Below are positions 46,829 to 55,703 of a DNA stretch of 64,000 nucleotides, one piece after another. Below the pieces are notes generated by a model, which was not told the DNA's origin, searched no databases, and worked only from the letters and a program-made list of their open reading frames with translations. The stretch is taken from contig NZ_KQ969038.1 in the NCBI RefSeq assembly GCF_001578705.1, forward strand, positions 162,092-226,091, read 5' to 3'. Source of the stretch: Streptococcus oralis. GTDB taxonomy: Bacteria > Bacillota > Bacilli > Lactobacillales > Streptococcaceae. Both the position numbers and the translations under genes were made by a program. Positions within the stretch are counted from its first letter, which is position 1. Every line of letters begins with the position of its first letter.

Positions 46829-49240
46829 CTAACAATTTTCTTTAACAGCTGTTTGACCTGCAATACGTCCAAAAGTAAAGATATCCGTAAGCGAATTTCC
46901 TCCTAGACGGTTACCTGCATGGAGTCCACCTGCGACTTCTCCGGCAGCATACAAACCAGGGATAATCTGACCGTTTTCATTCAAAACGTGTGTTGAAGTA
47001 TCAATCTTGAGCCCACCCATTGTATGGTGAACGGCTGGTTTTCTCGGTGTTGCGTAAAATGGCGCAACCTCACACTTGAGATCAAAACTACCTTTATTAA
47101 ATTCAGGGTCAAAGCCTGCATCAACATAAGAATTGTACTTCTTGATTGTATCTGCTAACACCTCTGAATTCATACCAATCTGAACCGCCAACTCTTCTAT
47201 CGTATCTGCACGATAGAGAGTGCCTGCTTTGACTTGGGCATCGATTTTTTCTTGGCTAGTGTTGTAGGCTGTTGCCTTGATGCGGTCATCTGCAATTAGA
47301 TAGAACAAGCCTCCATTATCAATCGCCGCTTGAGATAGCTTGTCTCGGCTACCGTACTCATCTACAAAGCGCTTCCCTTGAGTATTTACCATGATGAAGT
47401 TAGCTGGAGGAACTTGAAGTCCTGAGAAGAGGGCTCCTGTCACTGGATCGGATACTGGCATCATTTGACTAAAGCCCATACCCACCAAATCTGCACCTAC
47501 ACTTTGCCCTAAAAGAATACCATCTCCTGTTACAGCTGGTGTATTAGATGTAGCAATATCATCTGCAATTTCAGTCCAGTAGGTATTGTATTTTTGTAGC
47601 ATCTTTGTATTGGCACCAAATCCTCCAGAAGCTAGAACAACAGCATCTGCATTGACAATGATGGTTTGACCGTTTCGACCTTCTGCTCTGACACCCTTGA
47701 CAGCCCCGTCTTTTACAAGCAATTCTTTAACTGGAGAGTCAGTCAAGATCTTGCCACCATTTTCTAGAACATATTTTTGTAGGACGGATATAAAGGCATA
47801 CCCCATTGGTTGAACCGGCTTATGACCACGACGCCAAAGGGCTCCAACTGGCATTGTCACTTCGCTACGAACAAATTCAACGCCGATGTCTTCCAACCAG
47901 CGAACAGACTCTAGGGCCCGTTCGGTTAAAACAGATACTAAATCATATTGGCCATGAATTTCATTTCCTTGTAAATCTTTTCGTTTCCCACCGATATAGG
48001 TTTGGATACGGTAAAGTAAGGTAGAGTCAAACAAATAGCTCGGGTCCTGCAAATACTGCTCAACCTCAACTTTCAAGGCTCTAAAGTCCTCTAGATATTC
48101 TGGATCAATCGTTGATTCATCTGTCGCAATCAATTCTTGAAGCGTATGAGCCTCACCTGGATGAGCTGCGAAAGTCCCTTGCCATGCTGGATCTGGTGCA
48201 TTCATTGGACCACCTGCACGAACAGTATTTCCTCCAATTGCAGGAAATTTCTCAACAACAATTGGCTTCTTACCAGCTTGTAAGACTGCAGCCGCTGCAG
48301 CTAATCCAGCTCCTCCACCTCCGACGACGACAACGTCTGCCTGATAGGTTTTATCTTCTTTATCTAGAGCAGATGGTGCTTTTGAACGTTTCCGTAAAAC
48401 ATCTGGATTTGCACCAGCTTGTTTGACTGCGCGAGCAACTCCGTCCAAGACACCATTTGAAGTCACAGAAGCTCCTGACACCGCATCAACGTTTAAGGTC
48501 TGTCCCTCAATGATTTCCGCTGGGATACGGGTAAATACGACATCTGCAATTCCTGAAGATTCTCCAGAAGAATCGATTTCGATTTTTTCAATACGGTCCT
48601 CAGAAACCGTTACATCCATCGGTAATTTACCATTATGGCCTTCAGTTGTAACATGGTAAGTCCCCGGTTCAAAGCGAACTTCTTCAGGAAGGTTTAGTTG
48701 GTTTACAATAGATACAAAGCGAAGGAAGCGATAAAAACAACTATCTAGGAAATCAACGGTTCGCTCATCAATCAAATCTCCATTGTCATCAAACGCTCGA
48801 TGCGCTCGACCAAGTAAAAACTCACTACCGGGCATAACTGTTGCATTTACCCCAGGAGCATCCAGAATCTGACGAAGATGAAGTTGGGCACGTGAAGAAC
48901 CTTGAATATCGTAAGAAGCTCCGACAATCATTGTCGGCTTTCCGTCTAGTGGATGAATGTTAAAAGACAACCACTCGAGCAAGCTATTCAAACTTGATGG
49001 AATCGTATGATTGTGCTCGGGTGTCGAGATAATGACACCATCAGCTTCTGAAATAACCTGATTAAACTTCTGAATAATAGGTGTATCTGTTTGATCATCC
49101 ATTTCATTAAACATCGGTACATCTGTTATTTCTAAAATCTCAATATCCGCTTTCTGAGCAAAATGTCTTTTCATAAATTGCAACAGGTTGCGATTATAGG
49201 ATTTTTTTGCATTAGTCCCAACAATAGCTACTAATTTCAT
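46829..49240 (-). CDS. Three-domain flavin reductase: FMN reductase + FMN-binding + fumarate/urocanate reductase-like
   Basis: About 803 residues in three parts. (1) Residues 1-190, an NAD(P)H-dependent FMN reductase ([27 protein letters not shown]). (2) About 205-290, an FMN_bind domain with [10 protein letters not shown], the ApbE target motif where FMN is attached covalently to the Ser/Thr. (3) About 310-803, an FAD-binding reductase of the fumarate/urocanate reductase type ([37 protein letters not shown]). The fusion could carry electrons from NAD(P)H to an unsaturated acid in one chain. The ATG at 49240 follows AAAGGAGAAG. The next gene upstream encodes a free copy of domain 1. Probably cytoplasmic, no signal. 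Confidence 0.88.
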   Translation of the reverse strand: MKLVAIVGTNAKKSYNRNLLQFMKRHFAQKADIEILEITDVPMFNEMDDQTDTPIIQKFNQVISEADGVIISTPEHNHTIPSSLNSLLEWLSFNIHPLDGKPTMIVGASYDIQGSSRAQLHLRQILDAPGVNATVMPGSEFLLGRAHRAFDDNGDLIDERTVDFLDSCFYRFLRFVSIVNQLNLPEEVRFEPGTYHVTTEGHNGKLPMDVTVSEDRIEKIEIDSSGESSGIADVVFTRIPAEIIEGQTLNVDAVSGASVTSNGVLDGVARAVKQAGANPDVLRKRSKAPSALDKEDKTYQADVVVVGGGGAGLAAAAAVLQAGKKPIVVEKFPAIGGNTVRAGGPMNAPDPAWQGTFAAHPGEAHTLQELIATDESTIDPEYLEDFRALKVEVEQYLQDPSYLFDSTLLYRIQTYIGGKRKDLQGNEIHGQYDLVSVLTERALESVRWLEDIGVEFVRSEVTMPVGALWRRGHKPVQPMGYAFISVLQKYVLENGGKILTDSPVKELLVKDGAVKGVRAEGRNGQTIIVNADAVVLASGGFGANTKMLQKYNTYWTEIADDIATSNTPAVTGDGILLGQSVGADLVGMGFSQMMPVSDPVTGALFSGLQVPPANFIMVNTQGKRFVDEYGSRDKLSQAAIDNGGLFYLIADDRIKATAYNTSQEKIDAQVKAGTLYRADTIEELAVQIGMNSEVLADTIKKYNSYVDAGFDPEFNKGSFDLKCEVAPFYATPRKPAVHHTMGGLKIDTSTHVLNENGQIIPGLYAAGEVAGGLHAGNRLGGNSLTDIFTFGRIAGQTAVKENC

Positions 49241-49265
49241 TGACTCTTCTCCTTTCATTAATTCC

Positions 49266-49874
49266 CTAGGCTTTCAACCATTCTTCCCAGATGAATGATT
49301 TTTTTCGATTTGTATCTTCAGGTTTTACTAAAGCTTTTGTTAATTCAACAAAGTTTTGAAACTCTGAAAAATGTTCTTCTAGTTCTGCAACCTTTTCTGG
49401 ATTGTTCAAATGACACTCATCATCTAGGACTTGCTCAGAATGACCTAGAAAGAACTCTGTACCAGGCATAACTCTCGCTTTAAGCTCCGGCGCATCTAAA
49501 ATCTGACGTAAATGTGCCTGCGCTCTAGATGTTCCTAGCAAACCGAGAGAAGCACCTACAATCATCGTTGGTTTGTTAACCAAGGCACGACTGGTATAAG
49601 CAATCCACTCTAAAGCAGAGGCCAAAGGTGCTGGTATCGTGTGGTCGTACTCAGGTGTTGAAATAATCACACCATCTGCGGCAAGAATTTTTTCTGAAAA
49701 AGCTTGAACTTCAGCTGGCGCTTGCTTGTCCTCAGGTTCGTTAAATGCTGGCAATTGTTTGATTTCCAATACCTCAATGTCGGCTTTATCCGAAAAGTGC
49801 TTTTGCATAAATTTCAAGAGTTTCCGATTGGTTGAGCGATCTGAATTGGTTCCAACGATAGCAACTAGTTTCAT
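49266..49874 (-). CDS. NAD(P)H-dependent FMN reductase
   Basis: 202 residues of the flavodoxin-like FMN reductase family. It closely resembles domain 1 of the downstream 803-residue protein (shared [52 protein letters not shown]). It likely supplies reduced FMN or electrons to that protein. 25 bp separate the two genes, so they form one operon. Divergent from the MFS carrier across a region with a promoter and an operator-like palindrome. Confidence 0.88.
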   Translation of the reverse strand: MKLVAIVGTNSDRSTNRKLLKFMQKHFSDKADIEVLEIKQLPAFNEPEDKQAPAEVQAFSEKILAADGVIISTPEYDHTIPAPLASALEWIAYTSRALVNKPTMIVGASLGLLGTSRAQAHLRQILDAPELKARVMPGTEFFLGHSEQVLDDECHLNNPEKVAELEEHFSEFQNFVELTKALVKPEDTNRKKSFIWEEWLKA

Positions 49875-49975
49875 CTTGGTACCCCTTTCATTTATTTAAT
49901 CTACTTTCATTATACTACTTTAGAAAATCTTGTAAATCCTTGATAATAAAGACCGTGTTATTCTATCAGATTATC

Positions 49976-49987
49976 GTACTTTAGTAC
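49976..49987. promoter_or_regulatory. Operator-like palindrome GTACT-TT-AGTAC
   Basis: Perfect 5-2-5 inverted repeat between the divergent reductase operon and MFS gene. A binding site for a regulator is possible, though short. Confidence 0.3.
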
Positions 49988-50026
49988 AAGTTCGTGAAAA
50001 AATTAACAAAACATCTTCATAAACTA

Positions 50027-50055
50027 TTGACCGGCTTCCTTAACTATGATATAGT
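50027..50055 (+). promoter_or_regulatory. Promoter of the MFS carrier gene
   Basis: TTGACC (50027-50032), 17 nt, TATAGT (50050-50055); ribosome site AAGGAGGA follows. Confidence 0.8.
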
Positions 50056-50092
50056 CTTGGTGAAAAAATATACATTTAAGGAGGATGTTTTT

Positions 50093-51292
50093 ATGAAAGA
50101 GACATTCAATCGTTGGAGGATTTTAGTCGCGTCTACAGCCATTCTTCTTTGCACAGGTGCCGTCTATTCCTTTTCTGTTTTTGCCGGACCACTTAGCAGT
50201 TCAACAGGCTGGTCCATGTCTGATATTATGTTAGCATTTGCTATCAACTCTGCAATCGGCCCTATCCCCATGATTCTAGGAGGTTATTTAGTTGACAAAG
50301 GTTATGTAAAATGGACCATCGCCCTCGGCGCTCTCCTATTTGCTAGCGGATTTTACTTAACCGGCTATGCCAATTCACCAGCCATGCTTTATTTGACCTA
50401 TGGATTAATGGCTGGACTTGGTCAAGGTTTTGCCTATTCGGCTGCCCTCTCCAATTCACTTCGCCTCTTCCCTGATAAACGTGGCTTAGCCTCTGGAATT
50501 CTGACAGGCGGAATGGGTTTTGCCGCAGTCATCGCTTCTCCAGTCGCAAGCAATCTCATTCAACAACAAGATGCCTTCTTTGCTTTTCGTACCATTGGGC
50601 TAGTCTATATTGTTGTTATCATCTGTGCAATTTTCTTTATCAAGGCGGCTCCAAGCGGCTACCAACCAGCAGGCTGGAAAGCTCCTATCCCAACCAAGCA
50701 AGGAGCTACTAATAAAAACTGGAAACAAATGCTACAAAGTCCTCTGTTTTACATTATCATTAGCATGTTCTTTGTCGGCGCCTTTTCTGGTTTGATGATT
50801 GCCTCTCAAGCATCACCAATCGGTCAATCAATGTTTGGACTCTCTGCAGGCACTGCAGCTCTCTATGTCTCTCTTTATTCAATCGCAAACTCTAGTGGTC
50901 GTTTTATCTGGGGATCACTTTCTGATAAAATTGGCCGTTCAAAGACCTTATTAATTATCTACTCTGTCATTGTCCTAGCTTTATTTTCCCTAACTATCGT
51001 CCCTGGTCAATTCGGGTTTACCTTAGGAATTATAGGACTTGGTATCTGCTTTGGTGGTGTTATGGGGGTCTTCCCATCTATCGTCATGGAAAATTACGGT
51101 CCTGCAAATCAAGGGGTCAACTACGGTATAGTCTTCACTGGATATTCTTTAGCAGCATTTTTCGCTCCCAAAGTCGCTGTTCAAATAGCAATGGCTAATA
51201 ATGGAAATTATAGTGTAGCTTTTTATGTTGCTATTGCTTTGGCCTTCATTGGACTTATGCTTACTATTTTTTATATGAAAAAGAAAGCTTAA
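50093..51292 (+). CDS. MFS carrier, OxlT-like (oxalate/formate antiporter family)
   Basis: About 399 residues with 12 membrane helices. The first helix (RWRILVASTAILLCTGAVYSFSVF) and the GGYLVDKG motif after helix 2, with GFAYSAALSNSLRLFPDKRGLASG in the first half, are typical of the OxlT group of organic acid exchangers. I chose ATG 50093 (MKETFNRW) because AAGGAGGA lies 8 nt upstream; a longer open frame from 49994 precedes the promoter -10 and cannot be translated from it. Divergent from the flavin reductases, so it may exchange the acid substrate and product of that reductase (inference). Confidence 0.88.
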   Translation: MKETFNRWRILVASTAILLCTGAVYSFSVFAGPLSSSTGWSMSDIMLAFAINSAIGPIPMILGGYLVDKGYVKWTIALGALLFASGFYLTGYANSPAMLYLTYGLMAGLGQGFAYSAALSNSLRLFPDKRGLASGILTGGMGFAAVIASPVASNLIQQQDAFFAFRTIGLVYIVVIICAIFFIKAAPSGYQPAGWKAPIPTKQGATNKNWKQMLQSPLFYIIISMFFVGAFSGLMIASQASPIGQSMFGLSAGTAALYVSLYSIANSSGRFIWGSLSDKIGRSKTLLIIYSVIVLALFSLTIVPGQFGFTLGIIGLGICFGGVMGVFPSIVMENYGPANQGVNYGIVFTGYSLAAFFAPKVAVQIAMANNGNYSVAFYVAIALAFIGLMLTIFYMKKKA

Positions 51293-51298
51293 AGCCCG

Positions 51299-51327
51299 AA
51301 AACTTCCTAGATAAGGAAGTTTTTTTG
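51299..51327 (+). terminator. Terminator of the MFS carrier gene
   Basis: AACTTCCT / AGGAAGTT stem, 5-nt loop, T7. The T run overlaps the extended -10 (TGgTATAAT, 51326-51334) of the next gene. Confidence 0.85.
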
Positions 51328-51367
51328 GTATAATAAACGTAGTAATAGTATATTGGGAGGATTTACC

Positions 51368-52246
51368 ATGGCAGACCGTTCACGTTTCTTACGAGATAAC
51401 CCATCTGACTTCCCATATGATTTTGAAAAACAAATCCTATCCAAGCAATCTTCTAATACAATTTATCATTGGCATCCTGAATTCGAGATAATCTATGTCA
51501 AAAAAGGAACTGCTACCTTCTATATCAACTCTGAGCGCTTTGAAAGTCATGAAGGTGATATTTTCCTAATTCAGCCAACGTCTCCTCACGCTATCTACCC
51601 TATTGAAAATCAAGAACAAATTTCAACAGTTTTTCGTATCCATTTAGATTTCCTAGGTAGAAGTCAAATTGACAGTTTTAGCCAACGCTATATCCAACCC
51701 CTCCACTCTGGTCACTTTTGCCTTACTCCTCAAATATCACCAGGCGATAAGGCCTATGATCAAATTCAATCCTGCCTTCTTTCCCTCTTTTCTATCCTTG
51801 AAGAAAAAGGCATATACTACGATCTACTCATAAAATCTAAACTATACGAATTGCTTCATCTTCTCTTTAAGTATAGATACGTCAATCGACACTATACAGA
51901 TGATACCTACCAAAAATACCAAAAACTAAAAGAAGTGATTTGCTACCTTGAACAGCATTACTCAGAACCCATTCATATTGAGCAACTAGCTGCAACATTT
52001 GGATATAGTAAAAATCACTTTATGAGTATTTTCAAGCAACATACTGGAGCCAGTTGTATGGACTACCTGCTCCAGTTACGTCTTGAGAAATCCTGTGAGA
52101 AACTCGTCCAAACCAACCTCAGTATTCAAGAAATTGCAAGCCAGGTCGGTTTCACCAACCTTTCAAACTTCAACCGTCAATTTAAGCAGCACTATCACTT
52201 AACACCTAGACAGTATCGAAATCAACAACTTAAAAAGAAAACATGA
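51368..52246 (+). CDS. AraC family transcriptional regulator
   Basis: 292 residues. N-terminal cupin-like sensor (YHWHPEFEIIYVKKGTATFYIN, residues about 33-60, with HEGDIFLIQPTSPHAIYP) and a C-terminal pair of helix-turn-helix motifs (HIEQLAATFGYSKNHFMSIFKQHTG; SIQEIASQVGFTNLSNFNRQFKQ). The sensor type is that of sugar- or small-acid-responsive activators. I chose ATG 51368 after GGGAGG. It lies just after the MFS carrier gene, and likely regulates it or the divergent reductases. Confidence 0.9.
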   Translation: MADRSRFLRDNPSDFPYDFEKQILSKQSSNTIYHWHPEFEIIYVKKGTATFYINSERFESHEGDIFLIQPTSPHAIYPIENQEQISTVFRIHLDFLGRSQIDSFSQRYIQPLHSGHFCLTPQISPGDKAYDQIQSCLLSLFSILEEKGIYYDLLIKSKLYELLHLLFKYRYVNRHYTDDTYQKYQKLKEVICYLEQHYSEPIHIEQLAATFGYSKNHFMSIFKQHTGASCMDYLLQLRLEKSCEKLVQTNLSIQEIASQVGFTNLSNFNRQFKQHYHLTPRQYRNQQLKKKT

Positions 52247-52252
52247 TTCTTT

Positions 52253-52280
52253 CTCCTTAGTTTTTTCTAAGGAGTTTTTT
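52253..52280 (+). terminator. Terminator of the AraC gene
   Basis: CTCCTTAG-T6-CTAAGGAG followed by T6. Confidence 0.85.
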
Positions 52281-52285
52281 CAAAC

Positions 52286-52383
52286 AAAAAAGCCACCTGA
52301 TTGGGTGGCCTCTTTAGGGAGATTATTATGAAAAAGAAAGGATTAGGATTTCATTAAATAAAGTTAGGAGGTCTTTATCTAAT
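52286..52383 (-). ncRNA. CiaR-controlled small RNA (csRNA family), copy C
   Basis: About 98 nt and nearly identical to copy B through the body (AAAGACCTCCT, CATAATAATCTCCCT) and terminator (GGCCACC/GGTGGC with T6). It differs mainly at the 5' end (TAATTAGATA against CCATTAGATA). It is in tandem with copy D, both read away from the acetyltransferase gene. Confidence 0.9.
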
Positions 52384-52389
52384 TACTAT

Positions 52390-52422
52390 ATGATACACGA
52401 GGAGACTTAAAATTCCCTTAAC
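52390..52422 (-). promoter_or_regulatory. CiaR-box promoter of csRNA copy C
   Basis: GTTAAG-N5-TTTAAG (52406-52422), 10 nt, TATCAT (52390-52395) on the minus strand. Confidence 0.87.
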
Positions 52423-52487
52423 TTTTTTCTGATTTATCATTTTTTTAGAAAAATTTTTTCCAAATGAAATTTCCTTTCTCAAGTCAC

Positions 52488-52687
52488 AAAAAAGCCACCT
52501 GATTGGGTGACTTCTTTAGGAGATTATGATGAAAAAGAAAAGTTTAGGATTTCATTAAATAAAGGGTACTCAATGAAAATCGAAATCAGACTAGGCAGAT
52601 AGACGCAAGCATAACTATAGTTAGCTAAGTCAACTCTAACGAAGGTTGATGAGATTTTCGAAGAGTATTAGGAGGTCTTTATTTAAT
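52488..52687 (-). ncRNA. CiaR-controlled small RNA (csRNA family), copy D, interrupted by a BOX element
   Basis: The promoter, 5' end (AAAGACCTCC) and 3' part (TTTAATGAAATCCTAAAC, CATAATCTCCT, AAGTCACC/GGTGGCTT hairpin, T6) match the other copies, but a BOX-type repeat of about 103 bp lies between them. The predicted RNA is about 200 nt instead of 93-98. Both anti-ribosome-site stretches flank the insert and so are kept. Whether it works is unknown. Confidence 0.75.
52565..52667. repeat. BOX-type repeat element (boxA-boxC, no boxB) inside csRNA copy D
   Basis: Starts TACTCAATGAAAATCGAAATCAG and ends GAGATTTTCGAAGAGTA: the terminal inverted sequences of pneumococcal BOX elements. The csRNA sequence resumes exactly where other copies continue (AAATAAAG before, TTAGGAGG after). 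Confidence 0.8.
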
Positions 52688-52693
52688 GACTAT

Positions 52694-52726
52694 ATAATAC
52701 ACGAGGAGACTTAAACTTTACTTAAT
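52694..52726 (-). promoter_or_regulatory. CiaR-box promoter of csRNA copy D
   Basis: ATTAAG-N5-TTTAAG (52710-52726), 10 nt, TATTAT (52694-52699) on the minus strand. Confidence 0.85.
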
Positions 52727-52739
52727 AAAAATAATTATT

Positions 52740-53156
52740 TTATCTTTTTCGATCGCCCCAAATCATTCCTGTGCAATCATAAGTAGATAAGGTTTCAAAT
52801 CCCAGAGAACGGTAGAATACCAAATTTTTTTCTGTCTGTTCGGTCACTAGTTGGACTTGATAGGCGTCTTTGAAATCAGCTAAAGCCTTTTTCATCAAGG
52901 CACTGCCAATTCCTTGGCGCTGATAAATAGGCAAAACGATCAAATCCTGGACAAAAATCGATGAAAAACCATCTCCGACCAAACGGACCAAGCCCACCAC
53001 GGCATCACCATCAAGTGCCAGATAAATCGCTAATGAGTGAGACAAGGACTTCTCCAGCATCTGGGGTTGATGTGTGTAGTTTGTCCAACCGACTGCCTGA
53101 TAGAGATGCAAAACATCATTTATATTTACTAATTCTTGCTTTCTAACGGTAATCAT
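52740..53156 (-). CDS. GNAT family N-acetyltransferase
   Basis: 138 residues. The acetyl-CoA-binding motif A is VLPIYQRQGIGSALMKKAL near residue 75, preceded by the strands VGLVRLVGDGFSSIFVQDLIV. The C-terminal FYRSLGF motif is conserved. The substrate is unknown. It overlaps functionally with the next gene: 11 bp upstream lies another GNAT gene on the same strand, so both are in one operon. csRNA copy D begins just beyond its stop codon. Confidence 0.88.
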   Translation of the reverse strand: MITVRKQELVNINDVLHLYQAVGWTNYTHQPQMLEKSLSHSLAIYLALDGDAVVGLVRLVGDGFSSIFVQDLIVLPIYQRQGIGSALMKKALADFKDAYQVQLVTEQTEKNLVFYRSLGFETLSTYDCTGMIWGDRKR

Positions 53157-53167
53157 GTCATCACCTC

Positions 53168-53863
53168 TTAGATTTCTCTCAAACTCTTGTACTGTCGTCC
53201 ATTCTTGTCAAAATTTTTAGGAGCCAGCCATGCTTCCAAACGAGCTTTGACTTGAGGCCAGTCCTTATCAATCATAGACAACCAATCCGTATCTCTAGTT
53301 CGCCCCTTATAAACGACAGCCTGGCGGAAGGTTCCTTCATAGACAAAGCCCAAACGTTCCGCAGCTCGTCTTGATGGCAAATTTAGAGCGTCGCATTTCC
53401 ACTCATAGCGACGATAGTTGAGTTCCTCAAAAACATAGCGAGCCAAGAGATACTGGGCTTCTGTTCCTATCCTCGTCCCCCTAAGTGCTGGTGAAAAGGT
53501 GACGGCACCCACTTCTATTACTCGGTTATTCTGGTCAATGCGCATGAGAGAAAAAGTTCCCAAGGCCTTACCAGTTGCCTTGTCTATAATCGCATAGTAA
53601 AAACGATCCTTACGAGCCAACATCTGATTTAAGACGGTGACCAGTTCCGCCATATCTGCCATCGGCTCCCGAAAGAGGTAGGTCCACATCTCCCGAGGCG
53701 TATCTGGACCATAGACAGCTAGCAAATCCTCCGCATGCTTTTCTACCGAAAGAGCCTCTATCCGAGCATAACGCCCTTCTAAGAAATCAATGGAAGGCAA
53801 TTCACCTGATGTAAAACCTTCCATTGACTCACCAATCATCTGACCATATTCGTTTATTGGCAT
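53168..53863 (-). CDS. RimJ/RimL-type GNAT acetyltransferase
   Basis: 231 residues of the larger GNAT group that modifies ribosomal or other protein N-termini, or small molecules. The acetyl-CoA motif reads GTRIGTEAQYLLARYVFEELNYRRYEWKCD with the C-terminal RRAAERLGFVYEGTFRQAVV, typical of RimJ/RimL relatives. The N-terminal part has ARIEALSVEKHAEDL. Starts at ATG 53863 after AAGGAGAAA. First of the two acetyltransferase genes. Target unknown. Confidence 0.88.
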   Translation of the reverse strand: MPINEYGQMIGESMEGFTSGELPSIDFLEGRYARIEALSVEKHAEDLLAVYGPDTPREMWTYLFREPMADMAELVTVLNQMLARKDRFYYAIIDKATGKALGTFSLMRIDQNNRVIEVGAVTFSPALRGTRIGTEAQYLLARYVFEELNYRRYEWKCDALNLPSRRAAERLGFVYEGTFRQAVVYKGRTRDTDWLSMIDKDWPQVKARLEAWLAPKNFDKNGRQYKSLREI

Positions 53864-53957
53864 CGTTTTTCTCCTTGCTTTACGCTGAAAATACTATATC
53901 ATAATTTGCTCTATATGGAAACTAGCACTCTCCTCAAACCTCATCCTCAACACTACA

Positions 53958-54377
53958 TTAGTGATTCGTTTTCTTTCTTTTATCTTCTAAGGCCTGATTA
54001 ATTCGTTGGGTGAGCTTGTGAGTTTGCCAGATCTGGTACAACCATATCAGTCCATAAATTAATAAGAAAAAGAACCAAAGCAAGGGACTCAACAATGCTG
54101 AACCCCAGCCAAAAAATAGGTAGGTTAATACTAAGATAGTAGCTGTCGCTAACAAATGAACTCCTACACGCATACTATAAGCAAGAAACTCTAGCCTTTC
54201 AAGGATTAAGGTCAATACCCCCATAATTCCGCTCATCAAAAACAAAGCTAGAATATTTTTTGTCGTTGGTGTGGGATAGGTAATACCTGAATAAAACTGA
54301 GCCAATAACACCAAACTCAAATAAACAAAGGAGGCCGTACGCATTCCCGATACAAAATAAGCAATCAATCGCTTCAT
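53958..54377 (-). CDS. DUF3021 membrane protein, probable partner/inhibitor of the LytTR regulator
   Basis: 139 residues with four hydrophobic helices (about 11-30, 40-60, 72-90, 95-115) and a basic C-terminal tail (KLTQRINQALEDKRKKTNH). DUF3021 proteins in streptococci are encoded after LytTR regulators and hold them inactive, as in the HdrRM and BrsRM systems of S. mutans. It starts 9 bp after the LytTR gene. By analogy it senses a membrane or extracellular signal and releases the regulator; here this is inference from pairing. Confidence 0.85.
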   Translation of the reverse strand: MKRLIAYFVSGMRTASFVYLSLVLLAQFYSGITYPTPTTKNILALFLMSGIMGVLTLILERLEFLAYSMRVGVHLLATATILVLTYLFFGWGSALLSPLLWFFFLLIYGLIWLYQIWQTHKLTQRINQALEDKRKKTNH

Positions 54378-54386
54378 GATTTTCTC

Positions 54387-54842
54387 CTATAAACCTAGAT
54401 AATCCATTAAGGACTTAACGTATTTCCGACTCACACTCGATTTGATACCCCGAGTCATCTTAGCCATCATGTTCCCTGAAAAGCTATCCGATAATGACTC
54501 TAGATGGTCAATGTTTATAATTGAATGACGTGATATCTGTATAAAGTTACGTCGGTTAACCCGATTCTGAAAGTTTGTCAATGTTTCCTTAGTTTTATAA
54601 ATCCCATCTACCGTATAAATGGTCAACAAACTCTTATCAATATCTGCTAGAATAAGATCCTCAATTTTCACCATAACCAGATGATCATCCGTTCGAATAG
54701 GAATGACCACCTGATTAGTCGTTGAAAATTGTTCTAAATACTCCATGACCTCTCTTGCTTGGTCGGTTAACTGAGCTGCCTGAATTAAAATGTGTGGGTC
54801 TTTTTCTGAAAACTCTGTCTTCATTTCAAAACGAATCTTCAT
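54387..54842 (-). CDS. LytTR-domain DNA-binding regulator
   Basis: 151 residues with a C-terminal LytTR domain (about 50-150) and no response-regulator receiver, so it is not part of a classic two-component system. Domain features: IPIRTDDHLVMVKIEDLILADIDKS, FIQISRHSIINIDHLESL and SVSRKYVKSLMDYLGL. It is part of a four-gene operon: ABC ATPase, ABC permease, LytTR, DUF3021, which suggests it controls the exporter and itself. Confidence 0.9.
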   Translation of the reverse strand: MKIRFEMKTEFSEKDPHILIQAAQLTDQAREVMEYLEQFSTTNQVVIPIRTDDHLVMVKIEDLILADIDKSLLTIYTVDGIYKTKETLTNFQNRVNRRNFIQISRHSIINIDHLESLSDSFSGNMMAKMTRGIKSSVSRKYVKSLMDYLGL

Positions 54843-54860
54843 TTTCTCTCCAATACATCT

Positions 54861-55703
54861 TTATTTTCTCTTGCTAAACACTTTAACAAATAACATCCAA
54901 AGAAGAATAGCGACGAGACTGATAATAACCACTATAAAGTATGTTTCTTCCTTTGTCAATAGTTCTTGCCAGTTGATTTGGATTCCCATTTTTTCTTGAA
55001 ATTCCTGTAACAGACTGTTATTTCCTGAAAATGCGGTCTCTAACCGCTCTTTCATCAAGACTTGTCGATAGAGAGAAGCAATATAAGTTGCAGGGGTACA
55101 TTTCATGAAAAGCTGTGCAGAATCAGGTAATACTCCAATGGGGATATAAGTTCCTACTAAAAATCCAGAGGCAGTTCCCACTATCGTTGCCAGTTTGCCA
55201 AGGCTATCTACAGATTGAAAACGGTAAATCAAGAGAACATTTACCAAACTTGAAATCAGACTGCTTAATAACATAATCAAAGCGATTTCCGGTAAATGGC
55301 TGATAACTGGACTTTCTTTAAAATAAAGGCTCATAACAGCAAACATAAACACCTGCATGACAAAAGAAATGATAATACTGCTGATTAGATAGGACGCCTG
55401 TAAGCCCCAGCTACCTAAATCTGTCAAGAAAAGATCTTGATCTACTTGATTTTCACGATCCTGTACCATTTGTGTAAGAGCCGTAAAACTGGTTGTAATC
55501 CCAGTCACAGCCAAGGTCCCACCCATCAGCCAGTTATTTAAAAGGTTCGTATTATCAGGGAGTTGAGACCAAGCATCCGTCAAGTTCTTCTGCAAAAAAA
55601 TGATATAAAGGAGGAAGGAAATCAATGCCCCCAATAATGAGAAAAATACTCCCGAACGATTACGAAAATATAAAATAAAATTCCGTTTCAATAAAGCTAG
55701 CAT
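54861..55703 (-). CDS. ABC-2 type exporter permease
   Basis: 280 residues with six membrane helices. It begins MLALLKRNFILYFRNRSGVFFSLLG, the ABC-2 permease entry helix, and shows SGFLVGTYIPIGVLPDSAQLF near residue 180, the ABC-2 signature region. Its ATG overlaps the stop of the ATPase gene by one base (TAATG), so the two are translated together. The operon composition suggests export of a peptide or drug with self-control by LytTR/DUF3021. Confidence 0.88.
   Translation of the reverse strand: MLALLKRNFILYFRNRSGVFFSLLGALISFLLYIIFLQKNLTDAWSQLPDNTNLLNNWLMGGTLAVTGITTSFTALTQMVQDRENQVDQDLFLTDLGSWGLQASYLISSIIISFVMQVFMFAVMSLYFKESPVISHLPEIALIMLLSSLISSLVNVLLIYRFQSVDSLGKLATIVGTASGFLVGTYIPIGVLPDSAQLFMKCTPATYIASLYRQVLMKERLETAFSGNNSLLQEFQEKMGIQINWQELLTKEETYFIVVIISLVAILLWMLFVKVFSKRK

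Noticed and set aside
49994-50092. Longer N-terminus for the MFS carrier
   Set aside because: The extra codons overlap the promoter and lack membrane or family features; the ribosome site supports 50093.
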